From the NCBI GenBank assembly GCA_016806645.1, contig JACSYO010002159.1:7122501-7186500 (forward strand): a stretch of DNA of 64,000 bases, written 5' to 3'. The position numbers were made by a program, and so were the translations under genes. The first letter of the stretch is position 1, and each line of letters starts with the position of its first letter. Positions 1-13,300 of this stretch are shown one piece after another. The notes under the pieces were generated by a model, which saw only the letters and a program-made list of their open reading frames with translations, was not told the origin of the DNA and did not search any database. Source of the stretch: Ophiodon elongatus. Its lineage: Eukaryota > Chordata > Actinopteri > Perciformes > Hexagrammidae.

Positions 1-1019
1 TCACATGGAAAACAGCTCCATTGTTTTTGCATGTTTTGTTTGTTGATATATGTTGTTGTTTTTCTAAATCAGATCTGGCACATTAGAAAGTACACTTGAT
101 TTTAAATGCAAACCTGTTGGCGATACTATGCTGAAGCCCATAACCAGTACCAGTTCCTTTTAAGTCCCACTGTGGAGATTCTGTCCACAAGTAGCACTAC
201 GGAGCAATATTTAAATGAGCATGTTCCCGTTTTCTTTGTATCTCAGACTCTACAAGGATGCGATATAAGCAAAAGCTATAGGTAAACAAATGGTTTACCT
301 TTTAAGTTTAAAACTTTAAAAGCATTTAGCATGTTTGCTCTGCCTCAAATATAAACAGTGGGTTTGGATGTGAGGCACTAGTTGTGAACGCAACTCTGTT
401 TGTATATCCACACGGTACCTTTTTTCTGAGTATCATCCCTTTTTCCCTTAAAACAAAAGACTAAAATGGGAACCACATTTACGTGTATATTAGACAGATG
501 TGACGCACATCACATGCTCATGTCACAAGAGGGTGTTTTCTTGTGTTGTGTTACAACTTCTTTAGTAGTTGTAAAAGAGAGAATTCTGCACTGGGGGAAA
601 TGCATGGCTTTAATATCACAATATGATCTGGTTAATAAAGACTGCAGGCTTTTGAAAAGTTTTCTGTACACTTGCCAGCAGCTGAACTGGATTGCTGCCA
701 GTTCAATAAAGGAACTTTTATAGTCTTGATTTTTCACTTTAGCTTCATTCAAGGATTTTTATGGCTATCATTTTATCAGAGGGAAGTCATTGAATGCCTT
801 CTACGTCATTTTATTCACATTTGGAATATCCACTATAATTCAGAATAAAGATGCACCGAGTACTACATTTGGCAGGGTTTAAGCAAGTAATAGACAAATG
901 GCCTATGCCTAGCAATTACTGCATGAATACAGATTATCCCAAAAGTTAGTTTTTGTTTTCTCCAGAAACTGCAAACATTCAAAACATTCAAATGCTGTTT
1001 TCTTTCTTTGTGTCTGTAG
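1..1019. other. Non-coding sequence upstream of first drd2 coding exon
   Basis: No exon, RNA gene or recognisable repeat is seen. The stretch ends in a pyrimidine-rich acceptor with AG at 1018-1019, so it is most likely the 3' part of the first intron of drd2. Vertebrate D2 receptor genes have a separate, distant non-coding first exon, which I could not identify here. Short open frames at 466-723 and 510-752 have no family features. Confidence 0.6.
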
Positions 1020-1051
1020 GGCCCGTTCTTGGCCTTCGTCACTCACAGCTA

Positions 1052-1330
1052 ATGGATGTCTTAACCCAGTATGCCTACAATGACAGTTTCAATGACAATG
1101 GAACATGGAGCTTCAACAAAACGGATCAAGACCAGAAGCACCCTTACAACTACTATGCCATGCTGCTTACTCTGCTCATCTTCGTCATCGTCTTCGGCAA
1201 CGTGCTGGTGTGCATTGCTGTGTCCAGAGAGAAGGCACTGCAGACCACCACCAACTACCTGATTGTCAGCCTGGCTGTTGCTGACCTCCTGGTGGCCACA
1301 CTGGTGATGCCTTGGGTTGTCTACTTAGAG
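1052..1330 (+). CDS. drd2: drd2 coding exon 1: extracellular N-terminus, TM1, TM2
   Basis: Acceptor AG at 1018-1019, 32 nt of 5' UTR, ATG at 1052, donor GTAGGC at 1331. It encodes residues 1-93 in 93 complete codons, ending VVYLE as in other D2 receptors. It carries three N-X-S/T sites and the sodium-site Asp78. Confidence 0.97.
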
Positions 1331-4300
1331 GTAGGCTACACAAGAAAGACACACATGTACTGCATACTCTTTGCACATAAATAACTTGATATGCTGTGAG
1401 CAGCCAACATGCTCTCCACATCTGTAAAACTGCAGATTACCTATTTTTTCCTCTGTTTTATCTTTTGTTATTGACAAAAAAATAAAGGGATTTGCAGACT
1501 TGCAGTATAAGATCTTTGAAAAGATTCCTGTTTTTATAGTATCTTCAATATAACGAATGTTTATACTGACAACAACACATCAGAGGGTAGGCTCTGAAAG
1601 CAAGAAACACAAAATTACCAACTTTAAAGATAGAATACCATTTGGTATTAGAAAATAGGAAAGCATATTATGCCAACAACAGGCATTTATATAAAATCTA
1701 GGGCCAGTGAAATACTGGTGAAAAGGTTTTTTTAGCCAAGCAAGCCGTCCGCAGTTATCAGCAGGTCAAAGGTTTAAGGTGACACAAGGGTGACGGCTGA
1801 TATGTTCACATCACCATTGTAAATATCAGACCTGCAGTGGTTAAAGGCCTGTAATGTAGCAACACTGACAACATCAAAATGTCAGACTGGTGTATTCAGT
1901 CAGAGGTCAGATGTCTATGAATATTTTTTTCCTAATTCTGGGATATATCATTTTGCATTCACTGCTGTGTGTGATAATGCAGACCTGCTTTTTTGTTTTG
2001 TTTTTTAAATCAGTTATGACATCAATGCCTGCTAACCAGTGCAACCTAAAACAGAACAGAGCATAACATAATCTCCAATCAACTGAATCAATAGCAAGCA
2101 GGATGCGGGATATCTTTCAGACGAGTCTCTCTCTATCTCTTGATCGTTGCTCATTTCTTTCTATCTTCTCACTCCCGGCATTTATTTCTGACCATCAGGC
2201 TTTAGGTGTCTAATGTAGAGAAAGGCAAAGTAAGACTACATGGACTACATGGACTCTAATCTTCCTAATTGTGTCTGCCAGTCTCCATGTTTGTATGTAT
2301 GTTTGTACATACAGCACAGTGGTGACTGGCAATGTATCAAATGTATCGTTCTTTCTGATCAAAAGCTTGTTTGTCCATAAAGTATGTAATCTGCACACTA
2401 TTTGTTTTTCATCAGAATTATTTACTTGCTCTCTCTGTTGATGTGGGCAGCTGGGTCCACACGGAGGGCAGCCTACATTAAAGTAATGTGGAAACGAGAT
2501 AAATTACAATTTGCAACACATTAAAGCTCCACATTTTTGCATCAAACATCCTCATTAAAATATTAGTTTTGATATCATAGCAGAAAAGTGAGTCCCTGAT
2601 GGTGAAAGGTGTTATAGCTGCACAAGTGGACAAAATATTTTGAGTGTGCTGATCGCTGGAGCCGCTCTGAAACATTCATCAAATATAAGTAACACAACAG
2701 TGACACAAATTTGCCAGTTGTGTTTCCAGTATTTTTATAGTGCTGGAGACATGCAAACAGCATCAGGTTACTAAGATGCATATTCAGCAGTGAGCTGCTT
2801 TCTCGTTTCTGCTGGCATCCCTCCTTCTTTCAGTTTATCTTTGGAAAACCCCACTATGGTCACTTTCTTCATAATGAAGCCAAGAGCAAGCCACAAACAC
2901 AGAACTTGTCATCATACATTTTTGGTCTCCAAGCCCAAGCCGAGATAACCATGACATCATTATGACATCGTCAAGGTAATTTTCTCAGCTCCCACCAGAG
3001 CCAAAGATGAAATTAATGTGACTAATGTAATTAAACTTTAAGTAATCTGGTGTTTCTTATGTGTTCTGTTGGATAGTACTCAAGCTCATTTAAACTGGAT
3101 ACACCAAGGGTGGATTAACAATGTAGGATTGATGCTATTTTTGTTAACTTATGTATTACTTATGTATATGGGCTGAATGTAGACCCATTTAAATTACTAA
3201 TTTTGTCACAAATTATTAATTACTAATTACTAATTTTGTCACAAATTATTTATGTGAGCCACAGGAATCTTTACACAGATCAGAGAGTGCCATGATTATT
3301 CATTTATTTAGGCTTACAGTAGAATTGACTACAGTTCCATTCTGTTTTCCTGAATACTGTTGGGAGAGGGGGGGGGGGGGTATGGTTTCCTGTGCCAAAT
3401 GATTGTGTAATGATACCATAGAGAACATAACCTGTTTAAGTTCAGTTCATTTTGAGAAGACTCCAACCATCTTCCTGTCATATTTCATCCTTACACACTA
3501 ATAACACCAATTTGGGTGAAATCTTCCTCCAATTAATATGCTGAGAACTAAATACTGGCGTCTTGTCAAAATCAAAATGGATTATCCAGCATGTGTTTGG
3601 AATAGGATGCTTAACTGATTTTGGTACATCAGAATTCCTGCTAATAAGACTATAAAACCTTGAAAATAAGAAAATATATGATAAAAGTGGGAATGTTCAT
3701 ATTTAAACATTGTTCGGAGGAGCAAGTGTAAAATTTTAATCTCTAGATTTGCGTTGTGAAAGGGAAGGTGGCCAAAAATATGTTGTTGGAGACTCAAAAC
3801 GGCTTCCAACTACTTTATCTGGGAGGTTTTTATTTATTAATTTCATGTATTTCAGGACAAGTCTCTCCCATCAGAGACACAGCCAAAAATCATGCAGCTT
3901 CAGATAATGACAACAAACACGTTGCAGTATTTCTACAATGTTCGGCAACAATATTGCTTTTTTATTTGTCTCTTCTTTGTTACACATAACAACCTCCAAT
4001 CCCACTGAAAATACACTCCTTTTTTTTCTTTATTTATGACAGACATTTTATTTAAAAAATTCTAGTGTCAACAACCGTGGCCTTTATTAAGTTTCTCGTG
4101 TTAATAATGTATCAGCATGAACTTTAGTGAGAGCTTAGTCACAGAGTGTGGGCAGGGCATTCTACTTGCCCTTTATTATTAAATGCTGAATTAGCATTTT
4201 TCTCTTTCTGTCAAGTGTGACTGATTAGAGAACATATGGAGGAAACTTTATGCATGGATTGAGGTTCTGAGCTTGTTTGAAATCAAAGTGAATTAAAATA

Positions 4301-7300
4301 CACATTCTTTTTAATTAGTGGATTTCTTAGTCATTCATCTTTGGACAGCCTTCAGAACTGTCTATCTATCAAATGATGTCGCTCCAAATAAAGATATGCC
4401 ATTTAAAAGTATTGTCTTCAAAATATAATTTTTAAATGTATTATGTTCATACAGTAATTTTAGTATATTTAAAGTTGTCTCATTGTGACAAAGAGAGACC
4501 TAAGAATAAACATTTACAGTCAAACAACTACAAAAGCTGCATACATGTACAACACATGTAAAGCCAGACAACCAACAAGTGGGCTACAAAACACACTTAA
4601 ACATTTCTAAGGGAAATACAAGTCCAGTTTAAGATCAGTTTACAGTTCATTCTATAAAAAAGGTGCATCATATACAAAATCAAGATTAGTGTGTATCCAT
4701 TGATGAATATCATAATATGATTATTCCATCTATCCAACATTGTGATACAGAGATAAATGATAAGTAGTATTTGCTATGTAATATGTTCTTTCTTAACTCC
4801 TAAGCATTTCTGCTATGAATGGTCTTATAAAGTGTGTTGTTCATTATTATGAAAGACAGACTATTTTAGATGAATGAGCCGAGAGTGTCAGTTTCCTTTC
4901 ACCCTAATTTTAAGTGACATTTCAAATTGCATTTTCTTTTACCACTTTCTCAGTTCCCCAGTCTCCGTTATTGCATTTTCAATTTGCCAACACCTTACCT
5001 TTGCAAATTACATCATCAGAATGCTGACACATTCTAAATCATCATAGCTATGCACAGTGTGATGTTATAAATGAAGTTTGAAAAGTTCCACAGTCAACAT
5101 TTCATTATAATTTTCCTCTTTTAGCATGTGTTTTATTTTTTATTTTATTGCCTGAGACAAGCATATTAATATCCACGGAATATGTTTCCCCACAATGATA
5201 GGAATAGATAGATGTTGCAGCCACAAGGGTCTGTAATGGTTTGCAGGTATTGTGAGGCTCTTTAATTTGTTACGGGCTGCAGAACTGATGTGGATGTAAA
5301 AATGCACGGTTGAGTCAGTGTAGCTGTTGAGAGGAGCTACTTGTGGATTGTCATATACCTGTAAAGATGAAGAACAAGAAAATGAAGTGATGGTAGAGAG
5401 GGAGAGAAACAGAGGACAGTGTAGAGGTACTGAGAGGACGTGAAGAGGTTGGAAAAAATGCAAAAGAAGAAGAGAATAGAGGTTGTGACACGGAGAAGGA
5501 CACTCATTAGGCTGTCAGATGATTCTCAATCACCACTAGTGTTATGGTCACTAGCAACAACATTAAGCTGTCGTATAATGTTATGAAGACATGTCCTAGG
5601 GACATAGATTAATCTGCCACAGAGAGGTAGGAGTTGCCCCCGACAGACTCCTATCCCTTATCCTTTTCAGAGCCGTGGGAGGAAGCAGGTAGGATGTGTT
5701 GTCAGGCGAGGTGGGTGGCATCGGACAGCTCAGCATTATCAATGATAGTGGTTTCATCTTCGGCTTTGACTATGAATTAGAGAGCAAGAGAGTTTTGAAT
5801 ACAAAAAGGTTTTGATCATGTCTTGCGGCCAGGTTCAGCAGACCAGGATGCATGTTAAAGGATAATTATCTCACTAACACTAAAGGTGCCTATAGTTGTG
5901 CGATAACCTGTTTGATTCCGCCTGTTGTAAATGAAAAGATATTATGAAGTCACTGAATTATTTGTGTACTTGAATCAATACTAGAAATGTTTTGCGTTCT
6001 GTTTTATGTTTCATTTGTCAGTTTTAAAGTTTGTCTTTGTGTGGTCATAGATTCTTGTTTTTGATTGTTACATGCACTGATTTTAAGATTTTGAACTGTA
6101 ACGTGTAATATAAATGATTACTTAAACTATGAATGCCCAACAAGGGAGTGGTGTTGGAAATTTGCTTCAACTATAAATATATGTACGTTAGTCACTGCTT
6201 CTGTTACTGTCAATGTTATTCTGTACTTGTCCCCTACAAATAAACAAATGAAATAACATCAGATAATCGTTCCACCATGTCAGGTGTAACATTATTTTTG
6301 ATAATAAGAGACCATTCGGGGCTGCACGGCTCACAGATAGATGGGCCCGGGTGGTCCTTCTGTGTGGAGTTTGCACGTTCTCCCCCGTGGCAGAGTGGGT
6401 TCTTTGGCTGATTCGGCTTCCTCCCACAGGTGTGAATGTGAGTGAGAATGATTGTCTGTCTCTATATGTGTGCCCTGCGATAAACTTCGCCCAATGTCAG
6501 CTGGGATTGGCTCCAGCGCCCTACATAGGATAAGCGGTTTGGAATAATAATGGATAATGGAATGGAATAGAAAGAGACCATTTGGATTCTGTATAGTCTC
6601 TGTATATTTTAAAATGCATAAGCAAGCTATTTTTCACCTGCAATTCATCACTTCGTTGAGAAGATCCTATCAGACATCACTCCGATTTGTATCATACCTA
6701 TCCATTTTACACTCATTCATTATTTCATTCTTTCATTTCATTAAATTTTATATCCCTCTCTTGCTGTTATTGGTGTGGAAATAAAATGAAAAAATATACG
6801 AGAAGGCTTTACTGTCGAGGTTGCTTTTTGTTGGAGAAGTAATACATATCGTTTCTGCCAATGTGCCGTGTTTTTTTCTGTTGACTGTTGCTGTAAACTG
6901 ATGTTGTTGATGTTTTTCTCTTCAAGGTAGTGGGAGAGTGGCGTTTTAGCAAGATCCACTGTGACATCTTTGTCACTTTGGATGTGATGATGTGTACAGC
7001 CAGCATCCTCAATCTCTGTGCAATCAGCATTGATCGGTGAGTTTGCCACTCCATAGATTGTTTATGCTTTCTTCATGGATCTTCATAGGGAAGATTTTAG
7101 AGCATGACCATCGAAGCTCACATGGTTATATACAGACTAAAAGCCTTTATTTCTTTTATATCTATATGGAAGTGAGCACTCATCCTAATTACTGACTGTC
7201 AGGTGTTCCAGAGCTATAAGTGTGACTCAAATTGCCGCAATTTCTATAAAAGTGTGCTAATTTGATGAGACAAGTGCTTAAGTGAATTAAATCTAATGGC

Positions 7301-10300
7301 AAATGTCGTTGACCCCTGCACACTGTAAGCACAAACTTTAATGAAGAAGCAGTTATGTTTCAGTCATAGACCAATGTTGTGTTTAACACAAATAATACAA
7401 TAAATAAGTAGGTGTTTAGATACAGACTTCAACCACCTATCACAAAAGTGGGAAAATCACAGGAATACCCAAAACAACAAAAGAGAATGCAGATCTCCAC
7501 CAGATATGTCTGCAACAAATTCTACTCAGCAGTTGTGACGTTATACAAGCAATGGGCTTGAAGTCGTCGTATAATACACACACATACAATTGTGCCAAGA
7601 CACAAAGATAAACTCAACAAGTTATCCAAGCTATATATATTTAAAGAAAAAAAAAGAAAAAAAAAAAAGCATAAATTTCGTAAAAGTTCATAGAAATGAC
7701 AACTATATTTAAAGAGTAAATTAAGGGGAGTTGGAAATCTTGTGTGTTTCCAGTGGTATAACTTGCTGCACTGATGTGGATCCGTCCTCCAGGGTGTGGT
7801 CAGTACACTGTGACATCACTGTCTACTTTTACATTCAGCAAATATTCCGGGTTTTGCCCTTATTACGAAAAGACAATATTCCTACTAAGCTGTTCGCATG
7901 GCTAATAAAATATTCCACAAATATTCCCATTTACATGCAGCTGTGTATATTCTAATTAACTCGAAAAGCCCCCATGGGTATATACATCTAACGGCTACAT
8001 GCTTTAAATAACTATGAATAACATCTCTCACTGGTCCATCTGAGGAGCTCGCTGCATCCTCATCACAGGGGACGGTGAATTCTCAACGCCATTCAATTCG
8101 GTATTTGATAGAGTTGATGCCCTAACATGATATATCTCGTCAAAATATGGAAAAGTGGAACAAAGGGAGCAATTTTGCTTCTTTACATCAAAATATGTTT
8201 TTATCAAAGTTTTCCACAACCTTCGTCTTTCATTCCTTCAACCACCTTCTTGAAAAGATTGATATTGCAATATTTGAACATATCCAAAAACCTGTTGATA
8301 TCCTTCATAATGCTTGAGAGTAGCTGTGTTTCTCCTTCTGACCAGATATGTGGGCTTTCTTTTTGGCATGTATCTCTACTCCACCTTTACAAACTGTTGG
8401 CTTGTTGGTTTGTATACAACGCAACGTAAACAGGCAAGAGGCTGTGTGTCGCAAAGTGCTGTCGAAACTCCAATCGAGACACATTTTCCAAATGCGCTGT
8501 CTACATGTCTGAAATTCATAGCCATAAAACCCAAATTATATCAGCACATCCCACGTCTTGAAATGCTCCAATTTGGAGTAATGCCTAAAACATTCAGAAA
8601 ATCGAAACGGAATATGATGTTAATATGACCCGTATCAAATTCGGAACATTGTCATTTTTGGAATAATAGTAAAATATGCATGTAAACGTAGTCCCTGTTG
8701 GGTGTAGTTACTAGTGCAACAGAGCTAATTCAGCCGATTCGGAGCAACATTAGCATTCATTTATAATTGTGTCTACGGCCACCAAAATGTGCTCTCCAAT
8801 AGAAATCCTGAGGGAACTATCTGTCTTTAGCTCTTAAATGCTTCACTGTACTCACCAACAACTCACCAACTGTAACTGTCTGCTGCTTGGTGTGGAGCAG
8901 GTAGTGTAACAATAATGTTGCCTTTAAAACTAAATAATGAGCAGAAAGATGCTAAAATGAGCTAAAAGGAACTGCAGAGTTGAGCAATCATGAGTTTGTT
9001 ACTAAGAGCAACCCCTTGCATCTACACATATGATTTGTGTTAATATAAAAATATTGATTATCGCAGGGATGGATGCAAAGTTTTAGACATAGTTCTATTC
9101 AAAATGAGGCGCGCAGTTCACAACAGCATCTCCTCATCCTGCATTCAGTAATGCCTTGTCCAAAAATAAATTGACTTATTTAGTTGTGCAACTGGCATGA
9201 TGACTCATTGAATGACAGACAATTAAAGTGGATCACAAATTGCTAAAGGGAGCATAGAGCACACAATTTTAATAGAGAACGGTAGAAAGTAATCATGTAA
9301 TGTTGGCAACCCTAATATTTATTTAAAGTGTAACAGCTATGTCCTTGTTAGCAAGGATATATAATTCCCCATATTTTCCTTTTATAGAATTAAAGAGAAA
9401 AGTTTAATTTGATGATTTTCTGCTTGGCTGCATTTTTCATCTTAAATCCATATGCTAAATAAATACTCACCGTCATCACACAGGTACACAATTTCAACTG
9501 TTACTGAAGTGAATGAATTACTGTAAAATGCAAATATCTCTTATCTGGAGAAAAGCTTATCAACAGCTACTCTGAATAATCTCATAGTAGATCATTGTTT
9601 GCGTGAATGTTACGAGCAGAGAGGAATAACATAAAAATTAACATTTAGATATTATGTATCTGACTTTAGAATACTTATCGGTGGAAGGATGAGAAAGACA
9701 GTACCAGGAGTCACTTTCCCTGGCTTTACTACATTTCTGTGGCCACCTTTATGATGATGATTTGTAAAAAATCTGACAAAAGTATTTTTCTTTTATCAAT
9801 TCAACAGCTCCAGGCAACAACCATGTGTATACATCAAAGTATTGTTAACTTTGTTCTTATTCACCAGTGTGAATATGTCAACATCTTACTTTTGGAAATA
9901 TGTGAAACAAAAACCAGAAAACAGATTGTTATTCTGTTGTTAAAAGGATGAACAAATTTGCACAAATCAGCTACATGCATCCTCTTTAAAAGCAGATGAC
10001 TATGGGCATAAGACAAAACTGCTTTTGTGTAGGAGGTGATATGAATATACACATGCCAAATGTGATTTAACAGAACTTAAATTATGTCGCCAAGAGGCTG
10101 TTTTTAAATTGAACCACAAGACACATAAATACCATAACGCTCTCAGTGAGTCATAAGGTGCAATTAAATATCAAGCATCAGAGGAGCCTTCAACTTTAGT
10201 GACACAAAGAAAGGCAAAATACTTTGTCATTTGTGCGTTGTCTATAATATTTGTTAATACAGTTAGTCATATCAGAATGTGTTTGCAAACAGTACACTAC

Positions 10301-13300
10301 AAATTCCATGAGAAAAAACTAAAGGCTGTTTAAACTGTTTACATAATAGCATCTAAACTCGCCATAATATCCCATTAATGTGACATAAAATATGATTTTG
10401 ATATTCCTGAAAACAATAGGTCTGGAGTCATGAGAGTTTCTCCTACATCTCCAATGATTTGCGCTGTATGACCTGTGAATCTTTGCAGGATATCCCTCTC
10501 ATTTGGTGTGCAGAAAAACATAGATTTGTGGACTTATTTTGCCTGAGCTTGGTAGTGTGTCACAATATTTAATATGAGAGACAATATGTCATTTTTATCA
10601 TTGTACTAATTACGTGATTGGCAACCCTTCAATGAATTTGGATAAAAGATTAAAAGCTGTACTGTACCAACACTTGATGTGGCTTGCAAAATTGCACATC
10701 TCTTTCATTAAGAACTGCAGCTGTAATGCACATATCATTCATGCTGCTATTTATGGCAACTGTGATTCAACCATATGAGACAAAAGGCCTTTATTTACAT
10801 TATTGGTAACAATTAATTAATAATTAATCAAACCCACGACAGATTCTCCCTTTAATTACAATATAATCTCTGTGAAGTATTCTCATAAAAATGCACATCG
10901 TGTGTGTTCTTGAGGCCTAACAAATGTGATGGATACATTACCTTCCTTTCTCATAAGTCATTGACAAAGCTGACTTTATAGACGGCATCTTCTGTAAATT
11001 GTTCTTGGAACTGCGTAAATACACTGAGAGCAACTTAGACTATATTAGTGTTCAGTTGTCCTTTTTGAGGGAAAAAGTGCACACTTAATTTTATTTCACA
11101 ATGGATAACAGTATTTTTCCTATGCCTCGTCTTTTCTGAACCTAAGCTGTGCTATCTCTGTGCTGCCAATTGTATTGTATATCCAGCCCCAAAGTTGTGA
11201 TTCATGAGCAGGTGGATGAAAAAACGTAACTGTCAGTCAATACGCTTTTTGTTTGGCCTTGCAGCAGCACTGCACATTACAACTTTTGGGCCTATTGGTG
11301 AGGTTGTTCCATACCCAAGGCTTCTTTTACCCAATACCTTATTACAGTGTGTTACACAATCCTTGACAAAAAAACATTATACAATTCCCTTAGATATATT
11401 CTAATTTCTCTTGTGTGTTTCCATAAAGAAACCCAAACAAAACAGTCTCTGAAAAGCTTTGGCCAAAGTCTTTCAAACCAAATTGCACAGAAATCAATGC
11501 ATGACACACTGTAAAAAGCTATCCGTTTCCTGGTGATTGCAGCGAGCTCACTACTAAGGTCAACCAATGCAGCAAAGTTAAATTATAAGGGCTTCCCTGG
11601 GAGAAAAACTAAGAGCAACCTTACACTTCCTCCTCTTCATGTAAACTGCAGCTCACAGCCATAGCTGTTTCTAAAACGCCTGCCAACATCAAACACGTCC
11701 TGATCAAAGATGACAGGCAAGATCTCTTGGTTTTACCACTTGTAGGCTTCATGTTCTCGGTCCTCTTTTGAGCTGAAACCCATTGATGAAGAAAGAGAAC
11801 TAGTAAGAGAAAGGGGATACATTCATCAAATCAAACATGAATAAATTCAAACTGTGCAAATGTACGACATTCTTTTTTTCATACTTTCCCTGTTATCTTG
11901 TAAAAAGGTGTTTTTTTATGTTATTTTCTTACATTCAAATGAAGTGGCTATTTTTTCTTCACCCCTTACAGTTACACAGCAGTTGCAATGCCAATGCTGT
12001 ACAATACTCGCTACAGTTCCAGGAGACGGGTCACAGTCATGATCTCTGTGGTGTGGGTACTATCTTTCGCCATATCATGCCCCCTATTGTTTGGCCTAAA
12101 TAACACAGGTAAGAAAGGGTACAATTCAAATGTTTTTTTCATGGTGTGTGTGACTAAATTGGTTGAGCAATAGTAGTGCCATACTGTATTATTCATGGGT
12201 GCATCCACTACACAGTATACTACAGCATGTTTATTGTAGACACATTGTAAAGATTGCTGATGTATCTTTTAAATGCTTGCCCATGTTTGCATTAACATTG
12301 CACTAAGCAATGTCAGTGTCAGTGCCCATTTAAAGCATTGCACACTGTACATTGCAGCATTGTGTTTATAAAAGTGAATATAAACTACCCATACCAGCAA
12401 ACAATTACCTCATGTAACAAGCGAGCCATAGCCATTTAAGTTACGTATTATACAAAACATGGGCTTTTACAGAGGATTACTATTAAAGCAGATTAAGGGC
12501 TTCTTAGATTTGTTGCTGACCGGCTCCTGTGGCTCGATCCCTGTTTCTTTGAAGCTCCACTCATCCCTTTGAGTGCCTTGATGTGACGTTGATTCTGCCG
12601 GAACTCAGACGTTTGGACTTGTGAGCCTCACACCCGCTTTTAAGTGAAGAGTGGCTTACCACTGTGAGCTTCCAGAAACCTGAAAGCAGAGGACCATGAC
12701 TAGCAGAAACCACTAAAACTGAAGCAATTTGTTAACATGCTTTATCAACTCATATTTTGTATATTTTTGTCATTTTTTAAGAGTTGTTTTAAAATCATGT
12801 AAAACTGTGGCAGGAGAGCAAATGTGTCACCATCAATCATTTCAAACACTTTAAAAACTTGACTTAATGACAATTGTAATATACATGCAAGTTCACAAAA
12901 TTTAACCTCTGCATTTAATGATCAGCATATAGGTGGAAGTGGGGTGCTGTAATGCTCCAGGGGAGTGTCTCACTCAAGGGCATTATAACATTCAGACATT
13001 ATTGAACCAACAACCTTGTGGTTATAGGACAACCCTACTGAGCCACAGCCGCAGATTACGATGACTTCCTTTTTGAGTAAACAGACTGCATCCTCTATTG
13101 TGCTTTTACCCAAAGCACTTTACATGTGCCTGCTATTCACCCACGCACACACAGTCACAAGTTTGTCTGCTTGGCTGCATGCATGTTTTGCGAGAGTGTA
13201 CATTTGGAAAATGATTCAAAATTAAAGGGATATTTGAGCCATTTAGTATGTAACCTACAAGTTGGGGGGGATCAATCGCTGAAAACACTGGATTCTACAT

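Noticed and set aside
953..1051. In-frame upstream ATG extending the drd2 N-terminus by 33 residues
   Set aside because: A splice acceptor lies at 1018-1019, so this ATG is intronic; the family starts at the MDV codon at 1052.
3369..3380. Poly-G run as a possible regulatory motif
   Set aside because: A single homopolymer run without further G-runs; most likely slippage.
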